Assembly (NCBI GenBank): GCA_030758115.1
Contig: JANREX010000048.1
Location: forward strand, 20,775-84,774
From: Paracoccaceae bacterium
GTDB lineage: Bacteria > Pseudomonadota > Alphaproteobacteria > Rhodobacterales > Rhodobacteraceae
Direction: 5' to 3'
Length of the DNA stretch: 64,000 bases
Made by a program: the position numbers and the translations under genes. The number at the start of each line of letters is the position of its first letter. The stretch's first letter is position 1. The notes under the pieces were generated by a model that made no database searches, had not been told where the DNA came from, and saw only the letters and a program-made list of their open reading frames with translations. Positions 1 through 8,080 of the stretch are shown one piece after another.

Positions 1-48
1 AGCGCCTTGGCGCGGTTGCTGGACTTTGCGGCGGAACGGGCGGCTTGA
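1..48 (+). CDS. C-terminal end of an unidentified protein (partial)
   Basis: An open frame enters from the window edge and stops with TGA at 46-48; the last residues read ALARLLDFAAERAA. Alanine- and arginine-rich composition fits a coding end in this genome, and a bidirectional terminator follows 40 bases later, which supports a real gene end. The 15 visible residues do not allow a family assignment. Confidence 0.35.
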   Translation, partial: SALARLLDFAAERAA

Positions 49-86
49 GAGGCCGCGCCTATGGTCCGCGCGGTGAGGCGGACATG

Positions 87-117
87 AAAACGGGGCCAAG
101 CGGCCCCGTTTCGTTTT
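87..117. terminator. Bidirectional intrinsic terminator
   Basis: A 7-bp GC stem (91-97 with 102-108, loop AAGC) is flanked by A residues on the left and a T-rich run on the right. It lies between the partial plus-strand gene and the convergent cyclophilin gene, so it can serve both. Confidence 0.75.
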
Positions 118-134
118 GCATCATGGCGCGGTGA

Positions 135-683
135 TCATTCGATCACGGTGACGGTCTTCATCACGTCGGGCTGACCGGTGACCATGCCGTTCTGGCCTTT
201 GCCGCGCTTGATCGCGTCGACCACCTCCATGCCTTCGGTGACGCGCCCCACGACCGTGTATTGCCCGTTCAGGAAATAGCCCTCATCGAACATGATGAAG
301 AACTGGCTGTTGGCCGAGTTCGGGTTCTGGCTGCGCGCCATGCCCACGACGCCGCGATCGAACGGAATGTCCGAGAATTCGGCGCGCAGGTCGGGGCGGT
401 TCGACCCGCCCATGCCCGCGCGGGACATGTTGCCGCCCAGCTTGCCGAATTCCACGTCGCCGGTCTGGGCCATGAAGCCTTCGATCACCCGGTGGAAGAC
501 CACGCCGTCGTAACCGCCCTCGGCGGCGATGGCCGCGATCTGGGCGGTGTGTTCGGGGGCCACGTCTTCCAGCAGGTCGATGGTGATGGTGCCGCTGGCC
601 TCGCCCTCGACCTGGATCTGGATGCCGGTGGCCAGCGCGGGGCCCGCCAGCAGCATCAGCACGGCTGCGATTGCGTTACGCAT
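135..683 (-). CDS. Exported cyclophilin-type peptidyl-prolyl isomerase
   Basis: 182 residues. A signal peptide (about residues 1-18, hydrophobic, ending ALA) precedes a cyclophilin domain, so the enzyme should catalyse proline cis-trans isomerisation in the periplasm. Visible motifs are VVFHRVIEGFMAQTGD around the catalytic Arg, NSANSQFFI, and FLNGQYTVVGRV. The start ATG overlaps the stop of the upstream cytosolic cyclophilin by 8 bases, so the pair is probably translationally coupled and arose by duplication. Family membership is certain; the client proteins are unknown. Confidence 0.95.
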   Translation of the reverse strand: MRNAIAAVLMLLAGPALATGIQIQVEGEASGTITIDLLEDVAPEHTAQIAAIAAEGGYDGVVFHRVIEGFMAQTGDVEFGKLGGNMSRAGMGGSNRPDLRAEFSDIPFDRGVVGMARSQNPNSANSQFFIMFDEGYFLNGQYTVVGRVTEGMEVVDAIKRGKGQNGMVTGQPDVMKTVTVIE

Positions 684-1182
684 CGGCGGCCACCTTGACG
701 CTGATCATGCGGTCGGGGTTCGCGGGCGGCTCGCCGCGGGTGATGGCATCGACATGTTCCATCCCGCCGATCACCCGGCCATAGACCGTGTACTGACCGT
801 TCAGGAAATGGTTGTCCTTGAAGTTGATGAAGAACTGGCTGTTGGCCGAGTTCGGGTTCTGGCTGCGCGCCGCCCCCAGCGTGCCGCGGTCATGCGGCAG
901 GCGCGAGAATTCGGCCGGCACATCCGGCAGGTCCGATCCGCCAGTGCCCGCGCGACGGATGTTGAAGCCGTCTTCCATGTCGCCATGTTCCACGTCGCCG
1001 GTCTGGGCCATGAAACCTTCGATCACGCGGTGAAAGCAGACGTTGTCATACTGACCCGACCGCGCCAGTTCCTTCATCCGCTCGCAATGCTTGGGCGCAA
1101 CGTCCGGCAGAAGTTCGATCGTGACGGTGCCGCCCTTCAGCTCGATGAGGATGGTGTTCTCGGGGTCTTTGATCTCGGGCAT
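676..1182 (-). CDS. Cytosolic cyclophilin-type peptidyl-prolyl isomerase
   Basis: 168 residues, no signal peptide. It carries the same cyclophilin signature as its downstream neighbour: VCFHRVIEGFMAQTGD, ARSQNPNSANSQFF, and FLNGQYTVYGRV. The N-terminus MPEIKDPENTILIEL is typical of the cytoplasmic Rhodobacterales form. A purine-rich RBS (GAGGAGGC on the coding strand) precedes the ATG. It is first in a two-gene unit with the exported paralogue and is divergent from pgk. It should assist folding of cytosolic proteins; specific partners cannot be inferred. Confidence 0.95.
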   Translation of the reverse strand: MPEIKDPENTILIELKGGTVTIELLPDVAPKHCERMKELARSGQYDNVCFHRVIEGFMAQTGDVEHGDMEDGFNIRRAGTGGSDLPDVPAEFSRLPHDRGTLGAARSQNPNSANSQFFINFKDNHFLNGQYTVYGRVIGGMEHVDAITRGEPPANPDRMISVKVAADA

Positions 1183-1308
1183 CTGGGCCTCCTCTGATAT
1201 GTTCTGGCCAGATACCTAAGGCCGTTGCGCGCGAATGCCAAGCGGGGTGTTGACGCAAGCGCGCGTTCACGCCAAGAGGTGCGCGGGCTGATCCTGAGGA
1301 GTGCGGGC

Positions 1309-2493
1309 ATGACGTGGAAGACCCTTGATGACATGGACCTTGAGGGAAAACGGGTCCTGGTGCGCGTGGATATCAACGTGCCCGTCGAAAAGGGCAAGGT
1401 GACCGACGCCACCCGGATCGAGAAGATCGCCCCCACCGTGCGCGACATCCTGAACCGCGGAGGCCGCGTGTTGCTGGTCGCGCATTTCGGACGGCCCAAG
1501 GGCAAGGTCGTGCTGGACATGTCCTTGCGCGTCACGATCCAGGCGCTGGAAAACGTGCTGGCCCGCCATGTCACCTTCGTCGAGACCTTCGACGGGGCCG
1601 AGGCCGCCACCAATGACGTGGTGCTGATGGAGAACATCCGCTTTCATCCCGGCGAGGAGGCCAATGATCCCGCCTTCGCCGCCGAACTGGCGGAGCTGGC
1701 GCAGATCTATTGCAATGACGCGTTTTCGGCGGCGCACCGGGCCCATGCCTCGACCGAGGGGCTGGCGCATCTGATGCCGTCCTGCGCGGGCCGCCAGATG
1801 GAGGCCGAGCTGCGCGCGCTGGAGGCGGCGCTGAGCACGCCCAAGCGCCCGGTCGGCGCGGTCGTGGGCGGGGCGAAAGTATCGACCAAGATCGAACTGC
1901 TGGAAAACCTTGTCGAAAAGCTGGACGTGCTGATCATCGGCGGCGGCATGGCAAATACATTCCTGGCCGCACAAGGCGCGCAGCTGGGCAAATCCCTGCG
2001 CGAGCCCGATTTCGAACAGACCGCGCGCGAGATCCTGGAAAAGGCCGCGCGTACCGGTTGCCGCGTGATCCTGCCCGTCGATGGCAAGGTCGCGCGCAGC
2101 TTTGGCGCGGGTGTGCCCTTCGACGTGGTGCCGCTGACGGCCAAGACGGTGCTGGACGAGGACCAGATGGTTCTGGACGCAGGCCCGCAATCCATCGCCG
2201 CGATCTGCGCGGCCTTCGACGGGCTGAAGACGCTGATCTGGAACGGGCCGCTGGGCGCCTTCGAGATCGAACCCTTTGACGAGGCCACGATGGCGACCGC
2301 GCGCCATGCCGCCGCGCTGACCACGGCGGGCGGGTTGATCACCGTGGCCGGCGGCGGCGATACGGTGGCCGCTCTGCATGCGGCGCAGGTGGCGGATGAC
2401 TTCACCTATATCAGTACCGCAGGTGGCGCTTTCCTTGAATGGATGGAAGGCAAGACGCTGCCGGGCGTCGCCGCATTGGAGGCCAGCGCCTGA
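1309..2493 (+). CDS. pgk: Phosphoglycerate kinase
   Basis: 394 residues, normal length for the family. It transfers phosphate between 1,3-bisphosphoglycerate and ADP in glycolysis, or the reverse in gluconeogenesis. Visible motifs are RVDINVP (about residue 20), [28 protein letters not shown], and the C-terminal nucleotide-binding GGGDTVAAL. The ATG at 1309 ([16 protein letters not shown]) was chosen over an upstream in-frame ATG because CTGAGGA lies 8 bases before it and homologues start here. A short hairpin (GACGCC/GGCGTC) directly follows the stop. Confidence 0.98.
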   Translation: MTWKTLDDMDLEGKRVLVRVDINVPVEKGKVTDATRIEKIAPTVRDILNRGGRVLLVAHFGRPKGKVVLDMSLRVTIQALENVLARHVTFVETFDGAEAATNDVVLMENIRFHPGEEANDPAFAAELAELAQIYCNDAFSAAHRAHASTEGLAHLMPSCAGRQMEAELRALEAALSTPKRPVGAVVGGAKVSTKIELLENLVEKLDVLIIGGGMANTFLAAQGAQLGKSLREPDFEQTAREILEKAARTGCRVILPVDGKVARSFGAGVPFDVVPLTAKTVLDEDQMVLDAGPQSIAAICAAFDGLKTLIWNGPLGAFEIEPFDEATMATARHAAALTTAGGLITVAGGGDTVAALHAAQVADDFTYISTAGGAFLEWMEGKTLPGVAALEASA

Positions 2494-2672
2494 CGCCGCC
2501 GTGGCGTCTGGATATTTGCAGCAAGAAGAAGCGCGGGGCCGGTTTATCGGCAGTTTTCTGCGATTTTTCAGGGTTTTTTGCGTGATTTCAACCGAAAGGG
2601 GATTCACACGGCGAATCGCTTGTGCCATTGTGTGACAAGGCGCCGAAAACAGGCGCGAAGATAGGCAGAGCA

Positions 2673-2972
2673 ATGACATCCCGCACCCGTCCGGCCTTTG
2701 GCGTCATGATCTTTTTCGCCGTGGCCTTCAGCCTTGGCGCCTATTTCACCTTTGCCGCGGTGCAGGGGAATTACGGGCTGTTCCGCCGCGCGGAAGTGCA
2801 GGCCGACGCCGCGAAGCTGCGCGCCGAGCTGGAGGTGCTGCAGACGCGCGTGGCGCGGATGGAAAACATGACGCGCCGCCTGTCGGACGAGTTCCTGGAT
2901 CTCGACCTGCTGGACCAGCAGGCGCGCGACGTGCTGGGCCTGATGCGCGCCGACGAGATCGTGGTGCGCTGA
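2673..2972 (+). CDS. ftsB: FtsB/DivIC-type septum formation initiator
   Basis: 99 residues: a short cytoplasmic N-terminus, one membrane helix (about residues 9-28), then a coiled coil rich in Leu, Glu and Arg (LRAELEVLQTRVARMENMTRRL) and a C-terminus DLLDQQARDVLGLMRADEIVV, typical of FtsB. In the divisome FtsB pairs with FtsL and FtsQ and activates septal wall synthesis. Its place between pgk (or eno) and pdhA is conserved in alphaproteobacteria. The ATG at 2673 follows GGCAGAG. Family assignment rests on architecture and synteny, as sequence conservation is low. Confidence 0.88.
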   Translation: MTSRTRPAFGVMIFFAVAFSLGAYFTFAAVQGNYGLFRRAEVQADAAKLRAELEVLQTRVARMENMTRRLSDEFLDLDLLDQQARDVLGLMRADEIVVR

Positions 2973-3054
2973 CCCCTTTCGGCCGACCCTGACCGGCTGC
3001 GCTGAAATTGCGCGAAAAACTTTGCACTCGCATCACCGGGATGAATCCTGTATT

Positions 3055-3078
3055 AGATAGTTTAACGCTAAACTATCT
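3055..3078. promoter_or_regulatory. Perfect 10-bp inverted repeat upstream of pdhA (candidate operator)
   Basis: AGATAGTTTA, a 4-base spacer (ACGC), then TAAACTATCT: both 10-bp arms match exactly. It lies 25 bases before the pdhA start, in the only promoter-sized gap ahead of the pdh operon, and no T-run follows it, so it looks like a repressor or activator site rather than a terminator. The cognate regulator is not identifiable from this window. Confidence 0.6.
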
Positions 3079-3102
3079 TTACCGATGGGAGGGGGATGCC
3101 GC

Positions 3103-4113
3103 ATGGCTACCAGAAAAAGCCAAAAGGTTTCAAACGTTTCCGCCGACGAGCTGAAAGGCTTTTACCGCGACATGCTGCTGATCCGGCGATTCGAGGAGAA
3201 GGCCGGCCAGCTTTACGGCATGGGTCTGATCGGCGGGTTCTGCCATCTCTACATCGGGCAGGAAGCGGTTGTCGTGGGTCTGGAAGCTGCCGCCGAGGAA
3301 GGCGACAAGCGCATCACATCCTACCGCGATCACGGGCACATGCTGGCCTGCGGGATGGATCCCAACGGCGTCATGGCCGAGTTGACGGGCCGCGAGGGGG
3401 GCTACTCCAAGGGCAAGGGCGGCTCGATGCACATGTTCTCGAAGGAGAAGCATTTCTACGGCGGGCACGGCATCGTGGGCGCGCAGGTGCCGCTGGGTGC
3501 GGGGCTGGCCTTTGCGGACAAGTACCTGGACAACAAGCGCGTGACCTTCGCCTATTTCGGGGATGGCGCGGCCAACCAGGGCCAGGTCTACGAGACCTTC
3601 AACATGGCGGCGCTGTGGAAGCTGCCGGTGATCTTCGTGATCGAGAACAACCAGTATGCGATGGGCACGTCGCAGCAGCGCTCGACCTCGTCGGCGGAAA
3701 TCTATGAGCGCGGCCATGCCTTCGGCATTCCGGGCGAAGCCGTGGATGGCATGGATGTTCTGGCGGTGAAGGCGGCGGGCGAAAAGGCCGTGGCGCACTG
3801 CCGGGCGGGCGATGGCCCCTATATCCTCGAGATCAAGACCTATCGCTATCGCGGGCATTCGATGTCGGACCCGGCGAAGTACCGGACCCGCGAGGAAGTG
3901 CAGAAGATGCGCGACGAGAAGGACGCCATCGAACATGTGCGCGACCTGCTGCTGTCGGGCAAGCACGCGACCGAAGATGACCTGAAGGCCATCGACAAGG
4001 AAATCAAGGATATCGTCAACGCGAGCGCCGAGTTCGCCAAGGAAAGCCCGGAACCCGCGCTGAGCGAACTCTGGACCGATATCTATGCCGACGAAGTGCC
4101 GCAGAGCGCGTAA
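3103..4113 (+). CDS. pdhA: Pyruvate dehydrogenase E1 component, alpha subunit
   Basis: 336 residues. With PdhB it forms the thiamine-diphosphate E1 that decarboxylates pyruvate and acetylates the lipoyl arms of the complex. The ThDP motif is visible as [20 protein letters not shown], followed about 30 residues later by ENNQYAMGT; the phosphorylation-loop region reads [19 protein letters not shown]. The ATG at 3103 follows a strong GGGAGGGGG RBS; a frame extension to 3085 is unlikely. It is the first gene of a three-gene operon, 14 bases before pdhB. Confidence 0.97.
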   Translation: MATRKSQKVSNVSADELKGFYRDMLLIRRFEEKAGQLYGMGLIGGFCHLYIGQEAVVVGLEAAAEEGDKRITSYRDHGHMLACGMDPNGVMAELTGREGGYSKGKGGSMHMFSKEKHFYGGHGIVGAQVPLGAGLAFADKYLDNKRVTFAYFGDGAANQGQVYETFNMAALWKLPVIFVIENNQYAMGTSQQRSTSSAEIYERGHAFGIPGEAVDGMDVLAVKAAGEKAVAHCRAGDGPYILEIKTYRYRGHSMSDPAKYRTREEVQKMRDEKDAIEHVRDLLLSGKHATEDDLKAIDKEIKDIVNASAEFAKESPEPALSELWTDIYADEVPQSA

Positions 4114-4127
4114 GGGAGAAAAGACCA

Positions 4128-5498
4128 ATGGCAACTGAAATCCTGATGCCCGCCCTGTCGCCCACGATGGAAGAGGGCACGCTGGCCAAATGGCTGGTCA
4201 AGGAAGGCGATACCGTCAAGGCCGGTGACATCCTGGCCGAGATCGAGACCGACAAGGCCACGATGGAATTCGAGGCGGTGGACGAGGGCGTGATCGGCAA
4301 GCTCTTGGTGGCCGAGGGCACCGAAGGCGTGAAGGTCAATGCGGCGATCGCGGTACTGCTGGAGGATGGCGAAAGTGCCGATGCGGCACCGGCCAAGGCA
4401 GAGCCCAAGGCAAAGACGCCGCAAGCCGAAGCTGCCTCCCCTGCCCCTGTGGCACCTGCGGCCCCTGCGGCCCCCAAGGCCGCGACACTGCAGCCCGACT
4501 GGCCCGAAGGCACCGAAACGCGCAAGCAGACCGTGCGCGAGGCGCTGCGCGATGGCATGGCCGAGGAAATGCGCCGCGATCCCAATGTCTTCCTGATGGG
4601 CGAGGAAGTGGCCGAATACCAGGGCGCCTACAAGATCAGCCAGGGGATGCTGGACGAGTTCGGTCCCAAGCGGGTGATCGACACGCCGATCACCGAACAT
4701 GGCTTTACCGGCATCGCGGTGGGTGCGGCCTTTGGCGGCTTGCGCCCCATCGTGGAGTTCATGACCTTCAACTTCGCCATGCAGGCGATCGACCAGATCA
4801 TCAACTCGGCCGCCAAGACGCTTTACATGTCGGGTGGCCAGATGGGCGCGCCGATGGTGTTCCGTGGCCCCAACGGGGCGGCGGCGCGGGTGGGTGCGCA
4901 GCACAGCCAGGATTACGCGGCATGGTATGCGCAGATCCCCGGCCTCAAGGTGGTGATGCCCTATTCGGCGTCTGATTACAAAGGCTTGATGAAGACCGCG
5001 ATCCGCGATCCGAACCCTGTCATCTTCCTCGAGAACGAGATCCTTTACGGCCGCAGCTTCGATGTGCCGGTGCTTGAGGATTACACCGTGCCCTTCGGCA
5101 AGGCCAAGATCTGGCGCGAAGGCACGGATGTGACCATCATCAGCTTCGGCATCGGCATGACCTATGCGCTGGAAGCGGCGGAGCGCCTGGAAAAGGACGG
5201 GATCAGTGCCGAGGTGATCGACCTGCGGACCCTGCGCCCGCTGGACTATGACACGCTGATTGCATCGGTGATGAAGACCAACCGTTGCGTGACCGTCGAG
5301 GAAGGCTTCCCCGTTGCCTCGATCGGGAACCACCTGTCGGCCTATATCATGGAAAACGCCTTCGATTACCTGGATGCGCCCGTGATCAACTGCTGCGGCA
5401 AGGATGTGCCCATGCCCTATGCGGCCAACCTTGAAAAGCTGGCGCTTGTGACCACCGACGAGGTTGTCGCGGCCGTGAAAAAAGTGACCTACCGCTAA
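4128..5498 (+). CDS. pdhB: Pyruvate dehydrogenase E1 beta subunit with N-terminal lipoyl domain
   Basis: 456 residues, about 130 longer than a plain E1 beta. Residues 1-80 are a complete biotinyl/lipoyl domain with the lipoylated Lys at position 43 in ETDKATME. An Ala/Pro-rich linker (about 85-125) follows, then the E1-beta body with [13 protein letters not shown], the [18 protein letters not shown] stretch, and a C-terminal transketolase domain. A lipoyl domain on E1 beta is a known alphaproteobacterial trait. The lipoyl part is nearly identical at DNA level to that of the next gene. Confidence 0.97.
   Translation: MATEILMPALSPTMEEGTLAKWLVKEGDTVKAGDILAEIETDKATMEFEAVDEGVIGKLLVAEGTEGVKVNAAIAVLLEDGESADAAPAKAEPKAKTPQAEAASPAPVAPAAPAAPKAATLQPDWPEGTETRKQTVREALRDGMAEEMRRDPNVFLMGEEVAEYQGAYKISQGMLDEFGPKRVIDTPITEHGFTGIAVGAAFGGLRPIVEFMTFNFAMQAIDQIINSAAKTLYMSGGQMGAPMVFRGPNGAAARVGAQHSQDYAAWYAQIPGLKVVMPYSASDYKGLMKTAIRDPNPVIFLENEILYGRSFDVPVLEDYTVPFGKAKIWREGTDVTIISFGIGMTYALEAAERLEKDGISAEVIDLRTLRPLDYDTLIASVMKTNRCVTVEEGFPVASIGNHLSAYIMENAFDYLDAPVINCCGKDVPMPYAANLEKLALVTTDEVVAAVKKVTYR
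4137..4371 (+). repeat. Lipoyl-domain direct repeat, copy 1 (in pdhB)
   Basis: This segment closely matches 5519-5753 at a constant offset of 1382 bases, including an unbroken identical run of about 60 bases around the end of the lipoyl domain. It reflects duplication of, or gene conversion between, the lipoyl domains of pdhB and pdhC. Confidence 0.85.
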
Positions 5499-5509
5499 GG
5501 AGACACGCG

Positions 5510-6826
5510 ATGCCTGTTGAAATTCTGATGCCCGCGCTGTCGCCCACGATGGAAGAGGGCACGCTGGCGAAATGGCTGGTCAAGGAAGGCGATACCGTGT
5601 CTGCGGGCGACCTTCTGGCCGAGATCGAGACGGACAAGGCCACGATGGAGTTCGAGGCCGTGGACGAGGGCGTGATCGGCAAGCTCTTGGTGGCCGAGGG
5701 CACCGAAGGCGTGAAGGTCAATTCGCCCATCGCGCTGCTGTTGGAGGATGGCGAAAGCGCCTCCGACGCCAAGGCGGCGGCACCCAAGGCCGAGGCGGCA
5801 CCGAAGGCCGAAGCCCCGAAAGCCGAGGCTGTCACGGTTGCGGCGACGCCTGCCCCTGCCGCGCCCAAGGCCGCCGATGGTGGCCGCGTCTTCGCCTCGC
5901 CGCTGGCGCGGCGGATCGCGGCGGACAAGGGGATCGACCTGGCCGGCCTGACCGGATCCGGCCCGCATGGGCGGATCGTCAAGGCCGATGTGGAGGGTGC
6001 AAGCCCGCAGGCGAAACCCGCGGCGGCGGCCACTGCAATGCCTGCAGCTTCTGCCCCTGCGGCGGGCAAGGCCCCTGCCCCTGCGATGGCGTCGGGTCCG
6101 TCCACGGACACGGTTCTGAAGATGTACGAGGGTCGCGCCTATACCGAGATCAAGCTGGACGGGATGCGCAAGACCATCGCCGCCCGCCTGACCGAGGCCA
6201 AGCAGACCATCCCGCATTTCTACCTGCGCCGCGATATCCAGCTGGATGCGCTGATGGCTTTCCGTGGTCAGCTGAACGCGCAGTTGGAAGGGCGCGGCGT
6301 CAAGCTGTCGGTCAACGATTTCATCATCAAGGCCTGCGCCCTGGCGCTGCAGCAGGTGCCCGCCGCCAATGCGGTCTGGGCGGGCGACCGGGTGTTGCAG
6401 CTCAAGCCCTCTGATGTGGCGGTGGCGGTGGCCATTGACGGCGGGCTGTTCACGCCCGTTCTGAAGGATGCCGAGGCGAAGTCGCTGTCCGCGCTGAGTG
6501 CCGAGATGAAGGACCTGGCCGCGCGCGCCAAGTCCAAGAAGCTGGCCCCGCATGAATACCAGGGTGGCAGTTTCGCGATTTCCAACCTTGGCATGTTCGG
6601 GATCGACAATTTCGACGCGGTGATCAACCCGCCGCACGGGGCGATCCTTGCGGTCGGTGCAGGGGTCAAGAAACCCGTCGTGGGCAAGGATGGCGCGCTG
6701 GCCGTGGCCACGGTGATGTCGGTCACGCTGTCGGTGGATCACCGGGTGATCGACGGGGCGCTGGGGGCGGAACTGTTGCAGGCGATCAAGGACAACCTTG
6801 AAAACCCGATGGCGATGCTGGCCTGA
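5510..6826 (+). CDS. pdhC: Dihydrolipoyl acetyltransferase (E2 of pyruvate dehydrogenase)
   Basis: 438 residues. Domains in order: lipoyl (1-80, Lys43 in ETDKATME), Ala/Lys/Pro linker, peripheral subunit-binding domain (about 125-160, [14 protein letters not shown] then [13 protein letters not shown]), a second linker, and the catalytic acetyltransferase domain with the active-site His in [11 protein letters not shown] near residue 410. It moves the acetyl group from lipoamide to CoA and forms the core of the complex. It lies 11 bases after pdhB and is last in the operon. No E3 (lpd) gene follows, so E3 must be encoded elsewhere. Confidence 0.97.
   Translation: MPVEILMPALSPTMEEGTLAKWLVKEGDTVSAGDLLAEIETDKATMEFEAVDEGVIGKLLVAEGTEGVKVNSPIALLLEDGESASDAKAAAPKAEAAPKAEAPKAEAVTVAATPAPAAPKAADGGRVFASPLARRIAADKGIDLAGLTGSGPHGRIVKADVEGASPQAKPAAAATAMPAASAPAAGKAPAPAMASGPSTDTVLKMYEGRAYTEIKLDGMRKTIAARLTEAKQTIPHFYLRRDIQLDALMAFRGQLNAQLEGRGVKLSVNDFIIKACALALQQVPAANAVWAGDRVLQLKPSDVAVAVAIDGGLFTPVLKDAEAKSLSALSAEMKDLAARAKSKKLAPHEYQGGSFAISNLGMFGIDNFDAVINPPHGAILAVGAGVKKPVVGKDGALAVATVMSVTLSVDHRVIDGALGAELLQAIKDNLENPMAMLA
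5519..5753 (+). repeat. Lipoyl-domain direct repeat, copy 2 (in pdhC)
   Basis: Partner of 4137-4371. Differences are mostly single, third-position changes plus a short variable patch near the VKAGDI/VSAGDL codons. Confidence 0.85.
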
Positions 6827-6850
6827 TCCACCGGGTCGGATAAAGGAACA

Positions 6851-6886
6851 GGGCCGGATCACTGCGATGATCCGGCCCTTTTTTGT
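6851..6886. terminator. Intrinsic terminator between pdhC and cysE
   Basis: A perfect 10-bp stem (6851-6860 with 6869-6878, GGGCCGGATC arm) is followed by seven T residues. It ends the pdh operon; the opposite strand lacks an equal T-run, so it is mainly a plus-strand terminator, although cysE converges on it. Confidence 0.88.
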
Positions 6887-6901
6887 TGCATCAAGAATGG
6901 G

Positions 6902-7711
6902 TTACAGGCTGTCGCGCAAGAGCTGATCCATGGTGATCGAGGGTGTCGCGCACCCCGCCTCGCCCACGACCTTGGCCGGCACGCCCGCCACGGTGGTCTT
7001 GGGCGGCACGTCATGCAGCACGACGGAACCGGCCGCAATGCGCGAGCAATGGCCGATGTGGATATTGCCCAGCACCTTGGCCCCTGCCCCGATCAGCACG
7101 CCTTCGCCGATCTTGGGGTGGCGGTCTTCCTCTTCCTTGCCGGTACCGCCCAGCGTCACCGAATGCAGCATCGAGACATTGTCGCCCACGACGGCGGTTT
7201 CGCCGATCACGATGGAATGGGCGTGGTCGATCATGATGCCCTTGCCGATCCGCGCGGCGGGATGGATATCCACGCCGAAAGCCTCGGACACGCGCATCTG
7301 GAAGAAATAAGCCAGATCCTGACGCCCGCTGTTCCACAGCCAATGGGCGATCCGGTAGGATTGCACGGCCTGGAAGCCCTTGAAGAACAGCAGCGGTTGC
7401 AGGAACCGGTGGCAGGCCGGGTCGCGGTCATAGACCGCCATGATATCGGCGCGCGCCGCCAGGGCGAGGCTGGGATCATCCGCATAGGCCTGATCGCAGA
7501 TTTCGCGGATCAACTGCTCGGACATCTCGCCCGAGGCCAGTTTCAGCGCGATTCGATAGGCCAACGCACATTCGATGGATCCGTGATGCAATACGCTGGA
7601 ATGGATCAATCCGCCCAGCATGGGCTCGTCCACCACGGCCTTTTCGGCCTCGGTCAGGATGCGGTTCCAGACCGGGTCGATCTGGGCGATTTTGGTCTTG
7701 GTCTTGGTCAT
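6902..7711 (-). CDS. cysE: Serine O-acetyltransferase
   Basis: 269 residues. It acetylates serine with acetyl-CoA, the first step of cysteine synthesis. An alpha-helical N-terminal domain (about 1-145) is followed by a left-handed beta-helix of hexapeptide repeats (GVDIHPAARIGKGIMIDHA, IVIGETAVVGDN, GVLIGAGAKVLGN). The catalytic His/Asp region is DIHPAARIGKGIMIDHAHS. The start MTKTKTKIAQID was chosen because AAAAGGAC lies 6-9 bases upstream. Oddly, no in-frame stop separates this gene from the preceding small GTA-region protein (see 7712-8080), so a longer fused product is formally possible. Confidence 0.95.
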   Translation of the reverse strand: MTKTKTKIAQIDPVWNRILTEAEKAVVDEPMLGGLIHSSVLHHGSIECALAYRIALKLASGEMSEQLIREICDQAYADDPSLALAARADIMAVYDRDPACHRFLQPLLFFKGFQAVQSYRIAHWLWNSGRQDLAYFFQMRVSEAFGVDIHPAARIGKGIMIDHAHSIVIGETAVVGDNVSMLHSVTLGGTGKEEEDRHPKIGEGVLIGAGAKVLGNIHIGHCSRIAAGSVVLHDVPPKTTVAGVPAKVVGEAGCATPSITMDQLLRDSL

Positions 7712-8080
7712 GGGGCCTGTCCTTTTCGACGCCATATTAGACCAGATAGAGGGGGCGCGCCAAACGCAAAGCCGTGACATCGGAAAAATTCCTGCATCGG
7801 GGGTGTGGCGCGCGGCCAGTTGGGTCAGCACCAACGCAAGGCAGGCGGCGTAATCGGGATCGCTCAGACCCGGCTCGGGCGGCGGGACGGTGGCCAGCGC
7901 GCGGGCCATCAAGGTGCCATTGCCCCATGCGGGATGCGTCCGGCCAAAGCGCTTGCGATAGCGGTCCGCGGCATCGGCCTGCGCCATGAGGCGCGCAGAG
8001 GCCGCATGACGCACCGACGGGGGCAGGATCAGCAGATGCCGCGCGAGGGCGGTCAGATCGCCATGCATGACCGGGCGCAT
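7712..8080 (-). CDS. Small DUF7742-like protein at the end of the GTA cluster, open into cysE
   Basis: The ATG at 8080 overlaps the stop of the large GTA tail gene by one base (TGATG), so it should be translated by coupling. It begins MRPVMHGDLTALARHLLIL and contains DRYRKRFGRTHPAWGNGTLM and DPDYAACLALVLTQLAAR, the pattern of a short family of roughly 90-110 residues that I recall after GTA g15 in this order. No stop follows: the frame runs 123 codons directly into the cysE ATG and on to 6902. Either the stop was lost and a fusion is made, or a frameshift hides it; a +2 frame would stop at about 7737. The function is unknown. Confidence 0.6.

Noticed and set aside
1267-2679. A 470-codon minus-strand frame opposite pgk
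   Set aside because: Antisense shadow; pgk on the plus strand is complete.
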